A stretch of DNA of 64,000 nucleotides from Fasciolopsis buskii (lineage: Eukaryota; Platyhelminthes; Trematoda; Plagiorchiida; Fasciolidae), in the NCBI GenBank assembly GCA_008360955.1, contig LUCM01004891.1, forward strand, positions 186,001 through 250,000. Reading direction: 5' to 3'. The notes beneath the pieces are model-generated. The model ran no database searches and had not been told where the DNA came from. It was given only the letters and a program-made list of their open reading frames with translations. Below are positions 11,201-26,200 of this stretch, piece by piece. The translations under genes and the position numbers were made by a program. Numbering within the stretch: the stretch's first letter is position 1; the number at the start of each line of letters is the position of its first letter.

Positions 11201-14200
11201 ACGTAACTGGGTAAAGCGAACGCTTTTGGAGCAATGAACAAGCCAGCTATTCAAGAGTGATATGGGCAGATTCCTTGGTCGCATATCTCTAAGTGTGTTT
11301 AGCCTAATCATCGCTTTCATGATGCCAAACTGCAGAACATACAAACAACAAACTTTCCCTTTTTAGTTATAGTATGCCTTCAAACGTAAAAAAACATACT
11401 TCTGGCATTTGCCGTCTTTAGGGCTCCTATAGCAGGGTTTAAAGTTTGCTATAGGACCATGGAGATTTTGGATTTCGCCGAGAAACTGCACGCATATTCA
11501 GACAAACGGTCGATTATGGACGAAGATGACTGTGCAAGTGTCTTTTACCGAGCCACATGAATTGCAGATCCGACCGTACTGTCGCCTGACACACAGGTGA
11601 ATTACACTTAAGTGGCAGCTTTTTTGATTGTCGAGAAAATTCGACTGCGGGCAATGGGTGCATTTTTCCTGATGGCTTTTGAACCACCAGTAACATTACT
11701 ACTATAGAAATATGTGCGTTTTCAACTGTTTCATTGGTCGTCGTCATAATCTCAATAGACTTTATGCATTGCACACTAGTAAGTCGTAAAATGATCGAAA
11801 AACCACTAATGATTGATAAAATTGGTGAAGTCTCATTCACCACAGATGGTTTTCATCAACGCCGACTGAATTCACTACTCACCAGGTAGGAAAATTTTCC
11901 CGAAGGGTGAACCATATGGCAATTTCATAAAAACGACAAATCAGAGACCGCGTAGCAGCACGGATACACCTGTCAATATTAGTTGCAAATATACGCAGTC
12001 TGCCAGACCAGAGACAGTTTGTTCGATCTTAGCTATGGGGACATAAGATGTCGGGATTCCTAACCAACATCGTCCAAGGAAAACGTTTTTGGGTTCATAA
12101 ATAAGATAGATTCTCAATATTCTAAGAAGTTTCCTGAAAAAGCAAAAATCTCTTCTTTACAAAAATTTTGAATGAGATCGAGGGATGCTCCAGAGTTTCA
12201 TCAATACCAATCCTAGCCTTACGGAAAGCTTGGGCAGTTTGTGACGTCACTCTACTTACGGACCACAACTTGCCGGGTGTTCTTTAAATTCCCAACAGGC
12301 GTCTGTAAGTGAGTGAGGAGGTTCGATTAGATAATCTAATACAATTCTCTTTTACAATTTTTATTATAATGAGAGTACTAGTATGCTGTTCGTAGATATA
12401 ATTTGCCAACCTCTGGGCTATTGTGGATGCCTTTTATCAAGGTTTTACAATACTTGATTATGTCGTATTAAAGACAACGACGGTTGAATTTGCAGTGATT
12501 GATCCAGCTAGCAAGCACTTTCCCTAGAGCGATCCGATCTGTGAAGAGCTAGTAGATATCTGGGCCGAACGACATTGGTGTTGTTTCTTGAGAAAAACTA
12601 ACCAAGGGAGGCCAAACACCTGCAAATTATAACACCTATCATCAAAGCTGTGCTATCAGCATCAATATTTACGGTAAAAACAACTACCCATGACCTACTG
12701 AACGAAATTATTCATACACAGAAATGTTGGGATTACCCTTTCAAAAAGTAAACCGTCGTTCAATTCTCATTGCATTCGGCTTCCCACGTGGTGTCCATCG
12801 GTTTCCATCTCAAAACTATCTGTCATTCCGTGCAGACGGGCCCCAACTGATTGGTCCACCCATTCTGAACATAACTGTGGCCGGACGGAAAGCACAGCTC
12901 GAGTGTCAGGCAAAAGCAAATCCCACTCCGTCAGAGAATGCTGTCCGATGGCGACGTATTTCACACTCGTTTACCCACTTAGATCCGGTACACAAATTTT
13001 ATCGCGCTTCCAACAATGCGGTCACGACGAGTGAGTCTATAGAACAGCAGCAGCAACAACAACAACAATCGATTGCTGATTCAATCACGGGAATTCGGTG
13101 CAACAAGGTGAGTTTTGTAATTTAATTACACTGAGTTCAAACTGGTTTTCACATTTCAATAAGGTTGCTCATTGTTGCCTTACCACAATAAAATGAATAC
13201 TCTACTGACCTCACTCGATTTGCAAGGATGAAAAAGACTGCAAATATATTTTTCAAAACAATTACTATACTGTTACATTGATCATCTTTATAATCCAAAG
13301 AAAATAAAACCAGAATAAGCTGCTATCATCACTGCAGTAGATAAAGAAGTTGACGAAAAACAAGATAACGTTTCGAAAGTGAAGTTACTTTGATTTGCAA
13401 ATTTGCTGAACCATCAGTGTTAACATACTCTAATTGCAGGAAAGCAGAGACTCTTTGAAACTTGTGTGATTATATATCATTAATTAACTCTAAACTATCG
13501 ATTCGCTAATTGCACAGTATTGAGATTCACATTCATTTTAACGGTGGAACTCGAAAAGCTGAACTAACCGACAGCGCTAGAGGCAAATATGATGAAAAGG
13601 AAAAGGCCAAGTGACTATTCAACCGTGCACATTGGCTTCGTTAGTGATGCACCATTATTCAGGTTTGTTAATTGAAAGTATCGATTTCGAGATTGATATG
13701 AGGACTGTAACAATCGAATTTACTTCCGTTGTTGTTTTACTTTGAAGAATACCTTTGTATAGATTATTCTGTTTCGCACATGCACAACAAAAGCCCGCTA
13801 GGGCAACATCAGCGTCATAAGTGAGGTTGCTTACTCAATTCCACCTGCAGGAGACTGGCCACGTGGACTGACCATCTAGTCCCAAGTGCCAAATCAAAAT
13901 TCCACAAGAAGTGTTACAGGTCAAGTGAATGCATACCGTAAAGCGATGGAAATGAAACTGCTATTTTTCACTTATCTTAGCCTAGTCTTTCAGCAACATT
14001 CAAAAATTTTAATTGCTTCTTTCACATGAATTCGGATTTCAGTGTCCCTGTGCTGTTCGAAAGCTATCGGCTACCAACTTCTCTCCTTACTTTTGGTCCA
14101 GTTTCATTTAAGTAATTTACAATAGGTCGTTAGTGACATTTCTTGACATGCTGCGAGATCGTAACAAATGCAGAAGCACCATCCGAAATATATCTGGAAA

Positions 14201-17200
14201 AAGAAGTTCATCTGTAAAGATACCATCAGTCATCAGTTGCTAGACTTTATTAAGTCGTTGGCTACCATTTGATGGTATCAGCCTATTTTAGCAGCCCTCG
14301 CCCAAGGTACGAATAACGAACACGCTGTTCTAGAGAAATCGTGAAACAAACAAACCATTCACTTGCAGACTGTGTGATCTCTTCTAACTTTCGCTAACAG
14401 ACTTGCGTCAGAGATTGGTTTTGGCAAATTTCACATCTTGCGGCTAGTTGACGTGCAAAAACTTTGCGAAATAGGTATGAGTGAGTTTTGTCATTTGTTT
14501 TTACTCGAACGCGAGGTCAGTTCCAAAATTGTATTTTACAAGTTCGAAGTACTATGTTCCTTTTGCTTACATCATGAGGAACAGAAAAATCAAATCCGAT
14601 GAGATAGCACGGCTTCAATTTATATAAGAGAAAAATGAAGTTACCAGTGTGTTAAGTGGTCAGGCGATTTGCATTCTTTCTTTCCTTGTGTGGTGGTATC
14701 GGTAGACTGTTGCGCACATCTGGTTTTATCATTTATTGAGAACAGATCGCTAAGACGGTTTTTGCCAAAGGGATATCATGCTTTTGTATGAATCTACCAT
14801 TTTACGAATCTTAAAAAAGCGACCGTCCATATCGACATATCCATTCCCTTAGTGGTCTTCAGATTGTGTTGACATCAAGGTTATGTGATGAAAGCCGTAA
14901 GAAACCACGGGACAGTTCTAACCACGTACCAGTTTCCCCGCTTTCGCAATAAAAAGTATGAAATGAGAAAATAAGTGCATGTGAAATGAATTTTCCGGTG
15001 TATGATCGTAGTATTTTGAAAATCAAAACCACCACGGTGCTTAGCTTTTGTTTCTAACCGAGAAGTCAAGTCAACATTTACCGATATCATGATGGTAGAA
15101 TGAATCTATTTCAACATTACTATCATACTTTGAGTTTACTGAGGTGCATTTAATAACACGGGAAAAGTTGCGACCAAAATACGCACGGTGAACCGCTGAT
15201 AAACTAGCAATCCCCGTTTTAACGGTGTACCGCAATTCATTATTTAGGGGAAAGTTAGTGGTAGTTTGCCTCATTAAAATTTATTATTCTTTTTGGAATT
15301 ACAGATTATTTGAATTTACTCATTCTTCTTTTTCATTGGAAATACTTGTTCGGATTTCGGATTTTCTGCAGCATTTGAGTCAAAGCCATTCCAAATAGCT
15401 AGTATGGTAGATATGATGTTATTCAGTACCCATCAGGAATAAAAAAAAATATATGCCACCACTATCGTCCATATGAACCATGTCTCCGATTTTTAGGGAA
15501 CTTGGCACAATGGCTTCAAGTATTTTGCCAAATGTTGGAATCCCAGTCCCGGTGTTCTGGCCAGCTCGCTGACAATTTATGACCTCGGTCCTAGTGATGT
15601 GGGTCGCTATCAGTGTCATATGGACAATGCAGTCGGCTCGCCGGCAGTCCGCCTCGTGGACCTGATCTATCCGTGTGAGTAGCATTTGTTGTTCAATGTT
15701 TCATGCTTGGAAATAACAGGTGAATTAATTCAGGACAGCAACCAGTTGTGAAGGCAATTATACTCAAGTGTTAAGTTAACAGAATTCTGGATTGCAGTTG
15801 AAAAGAAAAGCTGATCGTCTGGCATTTGTTAAGATCCACCCAAGAGAACATTCAACTGGACTTTGATCTCAGTAAGGCCATGGCCAGCACAGCTTAGGGA
15901 TGCGTGCCGTTGTTCAAACACATGCTAGTGCTTGTTCTGCACAAAAATAGGAGGCTTTGCCATCATAAACGGAGCTGGGCGATTGCTAATGTCCGAATTT
16001 CAACAAGTTGACAATTATTTTCATTCCTGGTCTTGTTCTTTCCATCTTAAGGCTGGTTACTGCAGAGCCCAATTAGTTCTGACCTTATTGTGCACCAACG
16101 TGGATAGGACAATATGTGCAAGGAGTTAATGAAAATTGCTCTAAGCATATTTTACTTACAATAATTCCGTTCTTTGCCAGAATAAACGGAACTATATTTT
16201 ACCCCTGCCCAGTCAGTTATTCCTATCCCCGTTAGATTGTGCACTGATGTGCACTACCTCAGATTGTCGATCGAATATGGTTGGGCGGTGGCCAGTATTC
16301 GAACCGAGAAAACCAAAGCCGAAACGTGATAATCCGACCTAACGAACCTCATATTTCGAGTAGAACACACTTGTCCATAGTTTGTCGGGCCCCCCAAATT
16401 GGTGCAGTTTATAAACAATAAGTCATTGGCTAATCCAAGATTCATGCTCCTTAGTGGATTGGAAATCAAATGGATCATGCTGAAACAAGAATGTATTCGA
16501 GTACAGTCGGTCTGCTGACAAAATGATAGTTCTTCATTAGCTTCCGCGAATCTCAACTTCTTAGTGCAGTATTTTAGCCGGTCTGTCTATCGCCAAGTAA
16601 ATTATAGTGGATTTGGCCCACCACAAGTCAATTCAAATTTGTTCATTGATTCCGGTCGCTAAATGGTGATCGATTTCGACTTGGGTCCTGCAATGCACTG
16701 GAACTCAAGGCTTGTGGTACGGTGCAACTCAATCGCCCGAATATTTCTGGATGAGTACAAACCATAATGTATACATAAGCCTCTAATGCAGAGTCTCTTA
16801 TACCATTTGGCTTGCCTGTTAACATTAATGGTTCAAAAGCTTAAGTAGTTTTCAAGGGTCAGTTAGGATTCCCTCAGCTTCGAAAGCTTTTGTAGTTTGG
16901 ATTTACTAAATACCATTTTCATTCCATTTCTTACCGTTGTTAAGGTACTGATTTCATTAAGCATGGCCATGCAGCTTAACGTGATTTGTTAGATATTCCT
17001 CGAAAATTTTTCCATACCATTTGGAGTAGGACAATATATTTACGTACAACTTCAGAGTTGAATGACGCATGGAAAATATTTAGTCACGGGAAGCATTATA
17101 CGAAAATTAGTGTTTGTCAAAATCTTAGCATTGTCAGAGAAATTATCAAACGGCCGACTAGTATTTCCACTGATTATCCTACTTTCAATATGCATATTTC

Positions 17201-20200
17201 CACTGTGTCTTTACTGATAATCTAATGAGTATTGCCTAGACAAACACTATTTTTCCCAGGTTAAACAATAGTGTTGGTTAAAGAAATTTCGATCGCTTGT
17301 TCTTTCTGGGAAATCACATGAATTCAAGGATGTTTTGTTGATTTTGAATTTACTCGCATAAACGATAGTCCGCAACTCATGACGTGATGTTATAACGAAA
17401 AGACAAATGTGATATGTCATTATGAAAAAACCTAATAACAGCGGTATAATTAACACTTTCTCCACAAGTATCACTTTAAGTTGGTGCGATCTGAACAGAG
17501 CATCTCAAAGCTGGATGAAACTAATTTCGAATTGCCGGCTGACAACTCAACAGTAAAATGAGATTAGTTTGGCATATTTCGAGACGGTTCCGATGATTCT
17601 TGCAAAGAACTATTTGCTGACTGGGAATACTTTAGTCGCTTTCTTATTCATCTCACGTTGGACTCGTTACCGCTTAGTCGGTGCCGAATTATTGGCTTAT
17701 CCATGACCTCCGTTGATCCATACATGGCTGAACTAAATAACTATTCACTAGATTTGCTCTAGGCTTTGTCAATATAATTTTACTTTCAATATTACTGAGA
17801 ATCTGTAGCGATTCTAAAAAATTATCAACCTCCCTCTCCTAATATCGTAGTGGGGAACGCAATAGATGCTAATATTACATTCTCGGTGGCAGTATCCTTT
17901 GCTATCTTAGCCCATGGAAGAAAAAACTGATGAAATTCATTTGATCGAAAATCGTAAAAAGGTCTTCTATTTTTTGTTCATCCAAGTACCGGTTCATCTT
18001 TTTCGAGAACTTTGCTTCGGGCTACTGCCTGAGACCATGTAGAAGAGACACAACATCATTAACAACAAGTCGTTCCGCTTCACCGCATCGAGAAAGAGAA
18101 ACGATGTGTAGCGTCAGATAGATGCTCACAATTATCTGAATTCTGCAAGAGAAATTGCCATTTCTTTTATGCCAAACAGAACGCAAGGTCTAATCAAAGA
18201 AAAATCAAAATATGACTTCATTGGTAGGAAACAGAATATATTTTGAATGAGAATTGAAGATGCAACAGACATGGCAGATAGACAGATGAAGAAGAGATAG
18301 CGGATAGTGGATACATAGATAGGTAGATAAATATAAAGCTAGATAGAGATGAATGGGTAGAAACGAGTAGACAGATAGATAGATAGACGGATAGATAGAT
18401 GGAAACGAGTGGATAAATACATCGATAGAAAAGAATAGATAAATAGACAAATAGACAGAAACGAGTGGGTAGAAGAATAGATGGAATGATTGATAGATAG
18501 ACAAATAGATACATCGATAGACAGATAAATCCATAGGCAGTTAGATAGATTGTTGTATGGATAGGTAGTTGTTGACGGAAACGGCTGTTGGCGGGTAGAA
18601 ATACAAACTGTTTAACCATGGAGAAGTTGATTGAATAGGTTACTGGCTGGTTTGCAGCTTGATTGATTGATAGCACTACTGGTTGTTTGGACTTTGTCAA
18701 ACCAACCGTATTGCTCAAGGCAACGTAGTAAGTTGCTTTATCGTTTAAACAATGCAAGAAGTATCAATATTTGCCTAGAAACATCTAGTGGAGTAAACTG
18801 TTGAAATTGTAGGAACAATGCAGAGATCTCGTAGGATTTTCTGATGAAAATTATTAGACTGCCAAGCACATTTGCATTACGGTTAGATGAATTTTGTTCG
18901 CTACTTTTGAAGTGAAGTCAGTGATGTAACGAGATGTGACAATATTTGTATAGTTATACATAGATTAATTTTGAAATACTTTCAGCTTTTTTATTTATGA
19001 GGTCAATTCATTCTATGCTTAATGCCAAAATGACGGAGCGTTTCAGATTTAATCGACTGAAGGTCCATTATTCAAGTGGTGGTACTAAACAAAAGAAATA
19101 ATCTGAAAACAACCACCGATTACATTTCTCCTTCTGATGAACAGACAAAATCGTTGGCTCAAAAGGGGACCTTTTCGGCAAAAAACTTTGCCAAAATATA
19201 ATTTGTTTGGCATACCACCATTCATTGTATATATTCGTTCTGCCCAGCGCGGAACAAATGGTGCTCGGCATTTTGGAGAAAATATCAGTACATTTTGAGA
19301 TTCATCTGCATGCTTATACCTTGATAGTCATAAAAAGAAGTCCCTTTGCCGATTTCATCTGATAAAAAAATGGGAGTTTCCTCTTCTCCACCAAAAGTGC
19401 CATGATCTCACATCACTGCTCATCTCGGAAGGCGGAAGTCATCGAGATACGATTGTTATACCAGATGCGTGAACGGTCACTGATTGCCAGGCGGTGCGTT
19501 ATTCATGCTTTTAACTTTAGTTGTTGTTCTGCTGTTGCTGCTGTCGTTTCGCAAGGCTAATGCAAGCTGATTTGGACAGCCAAGCGGCTGTCGCGTTCGG
19601 ACCAGGTCTGGGTTTGAAATCCAGCTGGAGTTTAGTAGGAGCTTTATGAAGATAGTTCTTCATAGTCCAAATATAAGGACCCTGGGGCTCTTCTGTGATG
19701 TCTGGTGAAAAAGTGATGATTAGGGTTATATGATTAATAACCAAGAGACCAGTGATACCAGGATGGAAAGGGTTTTGGAGTTTGTTAAACCAACCCACTT
19801 TCAACAGATAACAAAAGAACTGACACAAAAATTCCGTACTTCCGTGAGGACTCTTAACTGATAGAATCACCTATGACCTGCATGCATTTGCGTTTGTTTA
19901 CCACCTAGAAGCTCAATTTTCTGGCAGATTGCCTTTTGTAAAATTCGTGTGAATCTATTTGACAAGAAATTTCATTTTTAACAATTTATTCTGGTAACGG
20001 TCCCTGCAACGATGACCTTACGCAAATCTCATGGGTGATAAATAAATGTTTTGGGTAAGCCGATGGTCAATATTTTTGTACTCCCATAAACGTTGCCGAT
20101 GCAAGGTGTTATTTATAACAGATTACCAGGTGGGCAATTGTAAGTTATTAGGTCGGCACCTAATTAGATAGGGTCAAACAGTAACGTTTTTATTTCTGCC

Positions 20201-23200
20201 CACGCTCACGGATTGTACCTTTTTCCGCAAGATTCGTCGGATAGTATCGCTCTGCGTGGCAATCTGTCCTCGTGTGAATTGCGTGCAAACGCGGTGTGAT
20301 ATTCATAGATGGGCGGAACTATGGCATTCATACCACCTGGCAGCTGAAATTCTGTCCATTTAGTGCCATCTACTTTCAACCTTTTGCACACGATTTTAGT
20401 CTATGAATTTTAGATTCTATCGAATTGTTTAGCCATCCCAGAGTCATATTCGGTGGGATGGTTTCGCGTTACACTTACTAATTTCAGTGCCTTTTAGCAG
20501 GTTTTCATGAATCAATTTAGCAAAAGTTTCGTCAATTAGCTGGACTAGTAGAAGCTCATACAAAGTATTTCTGCTAAAGCAAAAGTGAAGGTTGAATGGG
20601 ACTGACTTGGCAAGTAGTTTTATCTGCCACGCTCGTGGTGCCTGAGACTAATACAGTAAGATGCATCTGTTTCGTCAACTTACTACAATTTGGAAACGAC
20701 ACCAGATTTTTCAGTACACGTGACAGACACGAAGTTTCGTTTCTATCTTGCTAATTATTTGAATATCCTTTATTCTGTCTGCACTGCGTAGATGATAACT
20801 TAAGTGGTAATAATGGCAGTACGGGAAATAATTTCGAAATCACTTCCTGATTCCTTCCAAACTGGAATGAATTTCAACCTCATTCGTTGTACCGGAAATT
20901 TTCTGCATTCCCTAAAACCGGGTGGTCTTCTTCCAATTTACAATTGGTACCAGAGGAGGGATAGACGCCAATTTAATTGAAATTGGAAATGCATCAATCA
21001 CGCAGTAGATGGTACATTCAAAAAGAGACTGAATGGGCGGATCCATGATAGCTGATCGGAGACCAATGGTCCAGTGCACAGATTGGTTAATTGCCCTTCT
21101 CTGATCGAGGTTAAATTAGAAGGAAGTGAACTAATAGCACCTAATGCAAAATGTCGGATTTCCAAGTGTGAAATCAAATATTACGAAGTTTTACAATGCG
21201 CATGAGAAATAAACCCGTTCTATCCAAGTAGAAGATTTTGATGCACCGGATTGATTTTTAACTTCAATTTAGCGGATTCACATTATTTCTCGGAACAGTT
21301 CTCATACATATTTCGTTTCATAGATACTCCGGATTATAAATCCTTAGTTGCAAATTTTCCAAAATTAATCTCGGTTCCAGACATTACGATCTAAAGTGAA
21401 GTTGATCTGCAAGTTTTCTTTGCCAACAATATTTTTTGTATACCTCATTGGATTTTGCACTGAAAAAAAACACCTAAGGAGTCCAGGCATGGTTGTAGTA
21501 GGAGCACATTCAACTAAGCGGATTTAAATAAATAGGTCTGGAGTAAATCAGAAAAGGTTTAAATGTGCATCTTGAAATGCTACATGTGTCTAGCCTAAAC
21601 TAATTGGCTCACAAACAGAACGTAGTTAACCTCATATTCAGCCGATAACTTGGCGCAGTTTTATGAACTGAACAGATACATTTGTGCTGAAGTTTGTTCT
21701 GATGAAATTTATCGGACTGTTTTGAACATTCTTCAAGTTGATTTGGTTCCCTTTCTCGACTTTCGTGGAGGAAAATCGCCGTGCATTTGAATACAATTGT
21801 ACCCTCTTGTCCCCACGCGACCAGATTGTTACTCCTCTGATCCTTTTTATTACGCATCTGAGCATTTTGTCACTTTAGGTTTTTGTTAAAAGGGCTAGGG
21901 AACAACTAATAAGCGCTTTATTGTTTAGCTCATAAAGAAAAAAAATGAGAGTTACTTTGTGCTTTAGTTTGTTTAGATTTCATTTAAGAATGAAAATAAA
22001 ATTGAAATCGGTCTGTCTAAAAGCAAACATTCTCCATTCTGGAAACCACGTGATCTACAAACAAAATAGTCAAATCTCTTTGGAGAGAAGTTTCAAATAT
22101 GACTGTTTTCTAACAAGTTGTTTTCAAGGTTCGGTGTCATCGGTTTACTGGATTGGAACCCAACGAAGTCAGCGGTCTCACATTCGGACTTTGGAAGCCT
22201 TTGTCATTAAGTTCTTGATTGCACGTTTATTTAAATGAATTATTCCGTTTTGCTTTTCTCGGGGGCAAATATACACGAACCTCAGAGACTGACCCATCAT
22301 GCCCGATAAGGCAGTATTTGCATGGCGAATGTTCATGTCAAATAAGATATATATTTTGCATTCATGTTAGCACACGTCCAGTTACCATCTCCTTGTAATC
22401 GGTCTTATGCATACAGCCTTCGGTTAGTCCGTGTAAAAAGCAAAGCAAGTTGGCCCGATCAGTTCTAGCTAGTAGATGATCAACAAAAGTAACTTGAAAA
22501 TGTCGGAGCTAGAATAATACCACTCATATTATTGGAAACCGCTTGATAAATGAGGATCATCGCTATTTGATTTACTTGTCTGCGCGTGTAAACTAGTGCG
22601 GTAATCACCTACTGTCAGGACTAGATAATATGGGGAAGAAAAAACGATATTACATGACTCCTATAAGCAGACGTTTAGAGTGATCAACAACTCAAGCACT
22701 AAGTTTGAGCAGAATTTTCTGATGGTGTGATCCAACCAAGGTTATCTTGACACACGCACCCAAAACAGCTGTATAGGAAATTACAGGTATCCTGAGACGT
22801 TGTACAAATACCAAAACAACCCCATCTAGCAGAACTATTTCATTTAGTTCACTTTAAACTTAAGCATAAAATCACAAGAATATTCTTATTTAGATGGATT
22901 AGTGTCTTTTATATCACACTCATTGTCCATCATATAAGGCGGCATGGTTTTATTTTTGACGAAGCCGGTGAAATGGAACAACCACTTTAGTAATCAAACG
23001 AACGTGTACATAAGAAGTGCTGTAATGCTTTTGCTACATCACGTCTCCTTGGCAGGAAGATTCTCTTGCCTTTTCTTTCTTAATAAACACTTGGCACGAT
23101 CCGGAATCAAGCAATTTTCATACTAACAATTAAGTCCTAACGGCTTGTATAACTACGATAAAAAGGACCTCAGATAACCATCTGCTTTGCTTAGCTTGGA

Positions 23201-26200
23201 TTGTTTTATTAAAAAGATAGATCAAGCTTTAATGCTATTCGATTATTTTTCATGCCCGTCATCATCGAATTCCCGGTGCCTCGTTCTAATCTACTTACAA
23301 TCAGTTGCCCCGCAAGTGGTTCCTGTTCCCCGATGGTCCAAATCGGCACCAGGAAAAGGATACGTAGGGTTACCGAACAACAGTTCCAACGAAGATCTCT
23401 CCAATGATGTGCTACAAGCTCGCCTCACTTGTGTCATTGCCGCCGAGCCCAAGCCTAGTATAGAATGGGCTCGGGAACCGGCCAATTTGACGCTTGTCGA
23501 AGGTGGTCAGTTTCGTTCGTTGATCAAAGCTGTACGCCCTGGACTGTATCACGCAGTGCTCTACTTGAACAAACCGCGTGATGCGGATATGGGAAAATAT
23601 TATTGCAAGGTAAGTGAAGCAGTTTGGTCTAAATGATTCTTATCTATTATGAAAACAATCGTCTTGACTTGCTTCGTACTGAATACACTTCTTCTTGTTG
23701 ACTGATTTCTATCCAAAGCAATGATAAAAAATTGCTTCATTAAGTTTGCCCGAGAAAGTAAAAGATGCTTTCTTTTGCAGATTGCGTGCCCTTAGGCAAT
23801 CTTGGAGGGCAATGATGAAAAGAAAGCTGGAAGATTTTTATCCGTAGGAGGAGTGCACCAGTGCGAATAGTTTTTCCTCTTTCCTGGCAAATATGAAATT
23901 GCTTATCCTAATAAGAATCTGAAAATAAACATTAGCAAATTTTGTTCAGCAAGTCACATCAGAATAATAGACCTAAGAACTGTTCGTGGCGACACCGGGA
24001 GTTGCTTGCATTTTTTCCTATGTCGCGAGAACGTCCCCGTTCTATTTTTTAGCCTGCGTTAGAAAACAGACGCAGCATAACTTATCCAGATGAATCGATT
24101 GTGAGAAGCTACACAATTCTGTTGCTTGTCCAAATGGCTTTTTTAGTCCAAGTAACAAATAATGAAAACCAAAACCACAGGTTCTTCCTCTTTTGCAGTC
24201 ATTGGTGAATGTCGCTGGTGAACCTTTAGGTCAGAGGGAATTATTGGCAACCCACATCCACTGGTGGTCCGCATTGTAATTAACGCTAAAAACTTTTAAT
24301 CAATATTCCAAACAGGAACCCACGACTACTTTATATCTGTCAAACAAACTCTCGCCAGATTGAGAGTTCTATGTTAGTCCCAGTTACCCTAAGTTCAATC
24401 CACATGTACGGCGAAAAATGAAGGGACCCAATGTGTTCTCCCCGTCTTTACCTGTTTCTGACTTATGACTGTCGTCAGTATCATTTTAATATCATCTGTT
24501 ATACTAATTATTGATAATTATTTATTTTGGCACCAACCGCGCAATCGCATGTGGGTTGTGACCCCATCACGGAAAAACTGTTTCATCAGCTTAACTATCA
24601 TTGTCGTCAGCAATATATCAGTATCAGTCACGAATTCAGAACGTTGGTAACTCCGACTGTATTTGACCCCGATTTTGGCACTCTATTCAATTACCGCTAC
24701 GTGCATCTGGATTTCATTGGATTCGGATTGATTTCAGTGCATCGAAACCGAATTCGGTTCGGAGTATACTGAAAATGCGACCTGTTAAATGTCATATGAA
24801 AAGTGTATTGTGCGATCAAACAGCATAATGGACATCGCTGGTAAGCTATCAACGTTCCGGTCAGCACAGACAATCTTTCTCAATGCTGACTTTATAAGGC
24901 TGCAGAACCCATCATAAAAGAGCTGTAGAATACTGTAGCTCTCTTCGCATTCCAAACAGCCTAAACCCTCGCTCTTTTAAGGCTCGAGATCAAGAATTTG
25001 TGTTTCAAAGCTGGTGTCGATCGTAAATCAGATTTTTCGTTTCTATGGGAATTTGAACGGTGAACTTCGAATTTAGACCGTGATCAGCATTAAAAATTTA
25101 AAAAGAACAACAAAGAACTCACTTGAAGGTATTTCTTGCACAGTACCTCTTTTGGCAACGGGGCTCATTCCGTTTGCTATGAATAAGTTTAGGTGTGAGA
25201 AAATGAAAAACGAAATTCTTCACTTTTACTTCCAGTTGTATTAGTGTGATATTAAAGCGAAAACACTCACGTGTGTACATACATTCCAAATGCTAAAGTA
25301 TGATTTTCCTGTTATCTGAACTAGAGAGCAAAGTTTGAAATAGCAATATCCCCGCGGCGAAGAAAGCATGCAGTCTGACTTGGGCGACTCACCTCAAATA
25401 CAACCTCATGCGAAGAAAATTCTATCGTTCTAATCTCAACTTGGCAGATTTAAAATTCCGTACAAATAAATTCCTGCGTTGGGTGCGTTCATCTCTAGTG
25501 TTGATTAGTTCACTTTTCACTGCTATCTAACGGTCATTTGGAATGGATCGTGCAAGCTGAAGATAGTTCTTGGTTAGATCTTTGACACCAGACGAGGAAA
25601 TATTAGTGGATGAACAGAACTCTTGAGCTGTAAGTGAATTGGACCTTCTCACGCAGTACAATAATCAATTGAATTGTTCAGAAGGATTTGAGTACATCTG
25701 TTGCTCAATTAGTTGGGATTCCGTGCGAAATGTGCTACGTAAAACGTCCGAAAAAAGAGGCAATTCAAATGAGCAAAGGCTTGTTTATCTTGCTCAGCAG
25801 TTCATTATTTGCCGGGCTTCAGGAAACCACCATTTCTTGAAGTCACCTGATTTTGTTCAGTATTTTATTTTGTGTCTGTCGTAAGCCTCGTGTAACGAGA
25901 ATATGTGAAAAGCTATATCCTATTTCAAAGTTGGATATGGAAGGCGTTTTCCATTGTTGTACACCTACCACTCCCCTGGATCGCGGTATATAATTTTCCG
26001 TTGTAAGCACTTGTGAGGGCGTCGCGGATGGTGATGATGATGGTGTTCATAATAATAATCACTCAGTGGACGATGATCGACATGTTTCGAACGAGAATCC
26101 GGTTCATGACTCTGACCAGGACAGGAAATGTGACCACAGGCATATGGACAACTGCGGTGTGGACATCAAATTTGGAGAATACTAGATCCATGTGAACTTA

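Larger units (their letters stand above)
5219..12835 (+). other. Intron 1 (7,617 bp)
   Basis: GTAAGT to GCAG. It holds the broken Penelope-like element (5800-7060 and probably its tail to about 5550). The rest shows only scattered short frames (for example 7363-7665 and 8248-8565) without domain resemblance or splice logic. Confidence 0.75.

Noticed and set aside
12724..12835. ATG-started extension upstream of exon b
   Set aside because: It is intronic: a good acceptor ends at 12835, and the Ig domain joins exon a in phase without it.
2894..14916. 16-nt exact match GAAACCACGGGACAGT at 2894 and 14901
   Set aside because: Flanks do not align, and one shared 16-mer is expected about by chance in a window this size.
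15419..15685. 88-codon minus-strand frame
   Set aside because: It is antisense to exon c, whose plus-strand translation is a clear Ig half-domain with good splice sites.
18205..18757. Long minus-strand frames rich in Ile, Tyr, Leu and Ser
   Set aside because: They are translations of the degenerate GATA repeat and have no domain content.
19565..19623. tRNA-like segment (AGCCAAGCGGC and GGTTTGAAATCC)
   Set aside because: Box spacing is about 8 nt too short for a tRNA, and no cloverleaf folds cleanly.
20206..20391. Minus-strand frame with EDRLPRRAILSDES, like the C-terminal part of fluke LINEs
   Set aside because: Only one short block matches, with no neighbouring LINE motif; could be chance.
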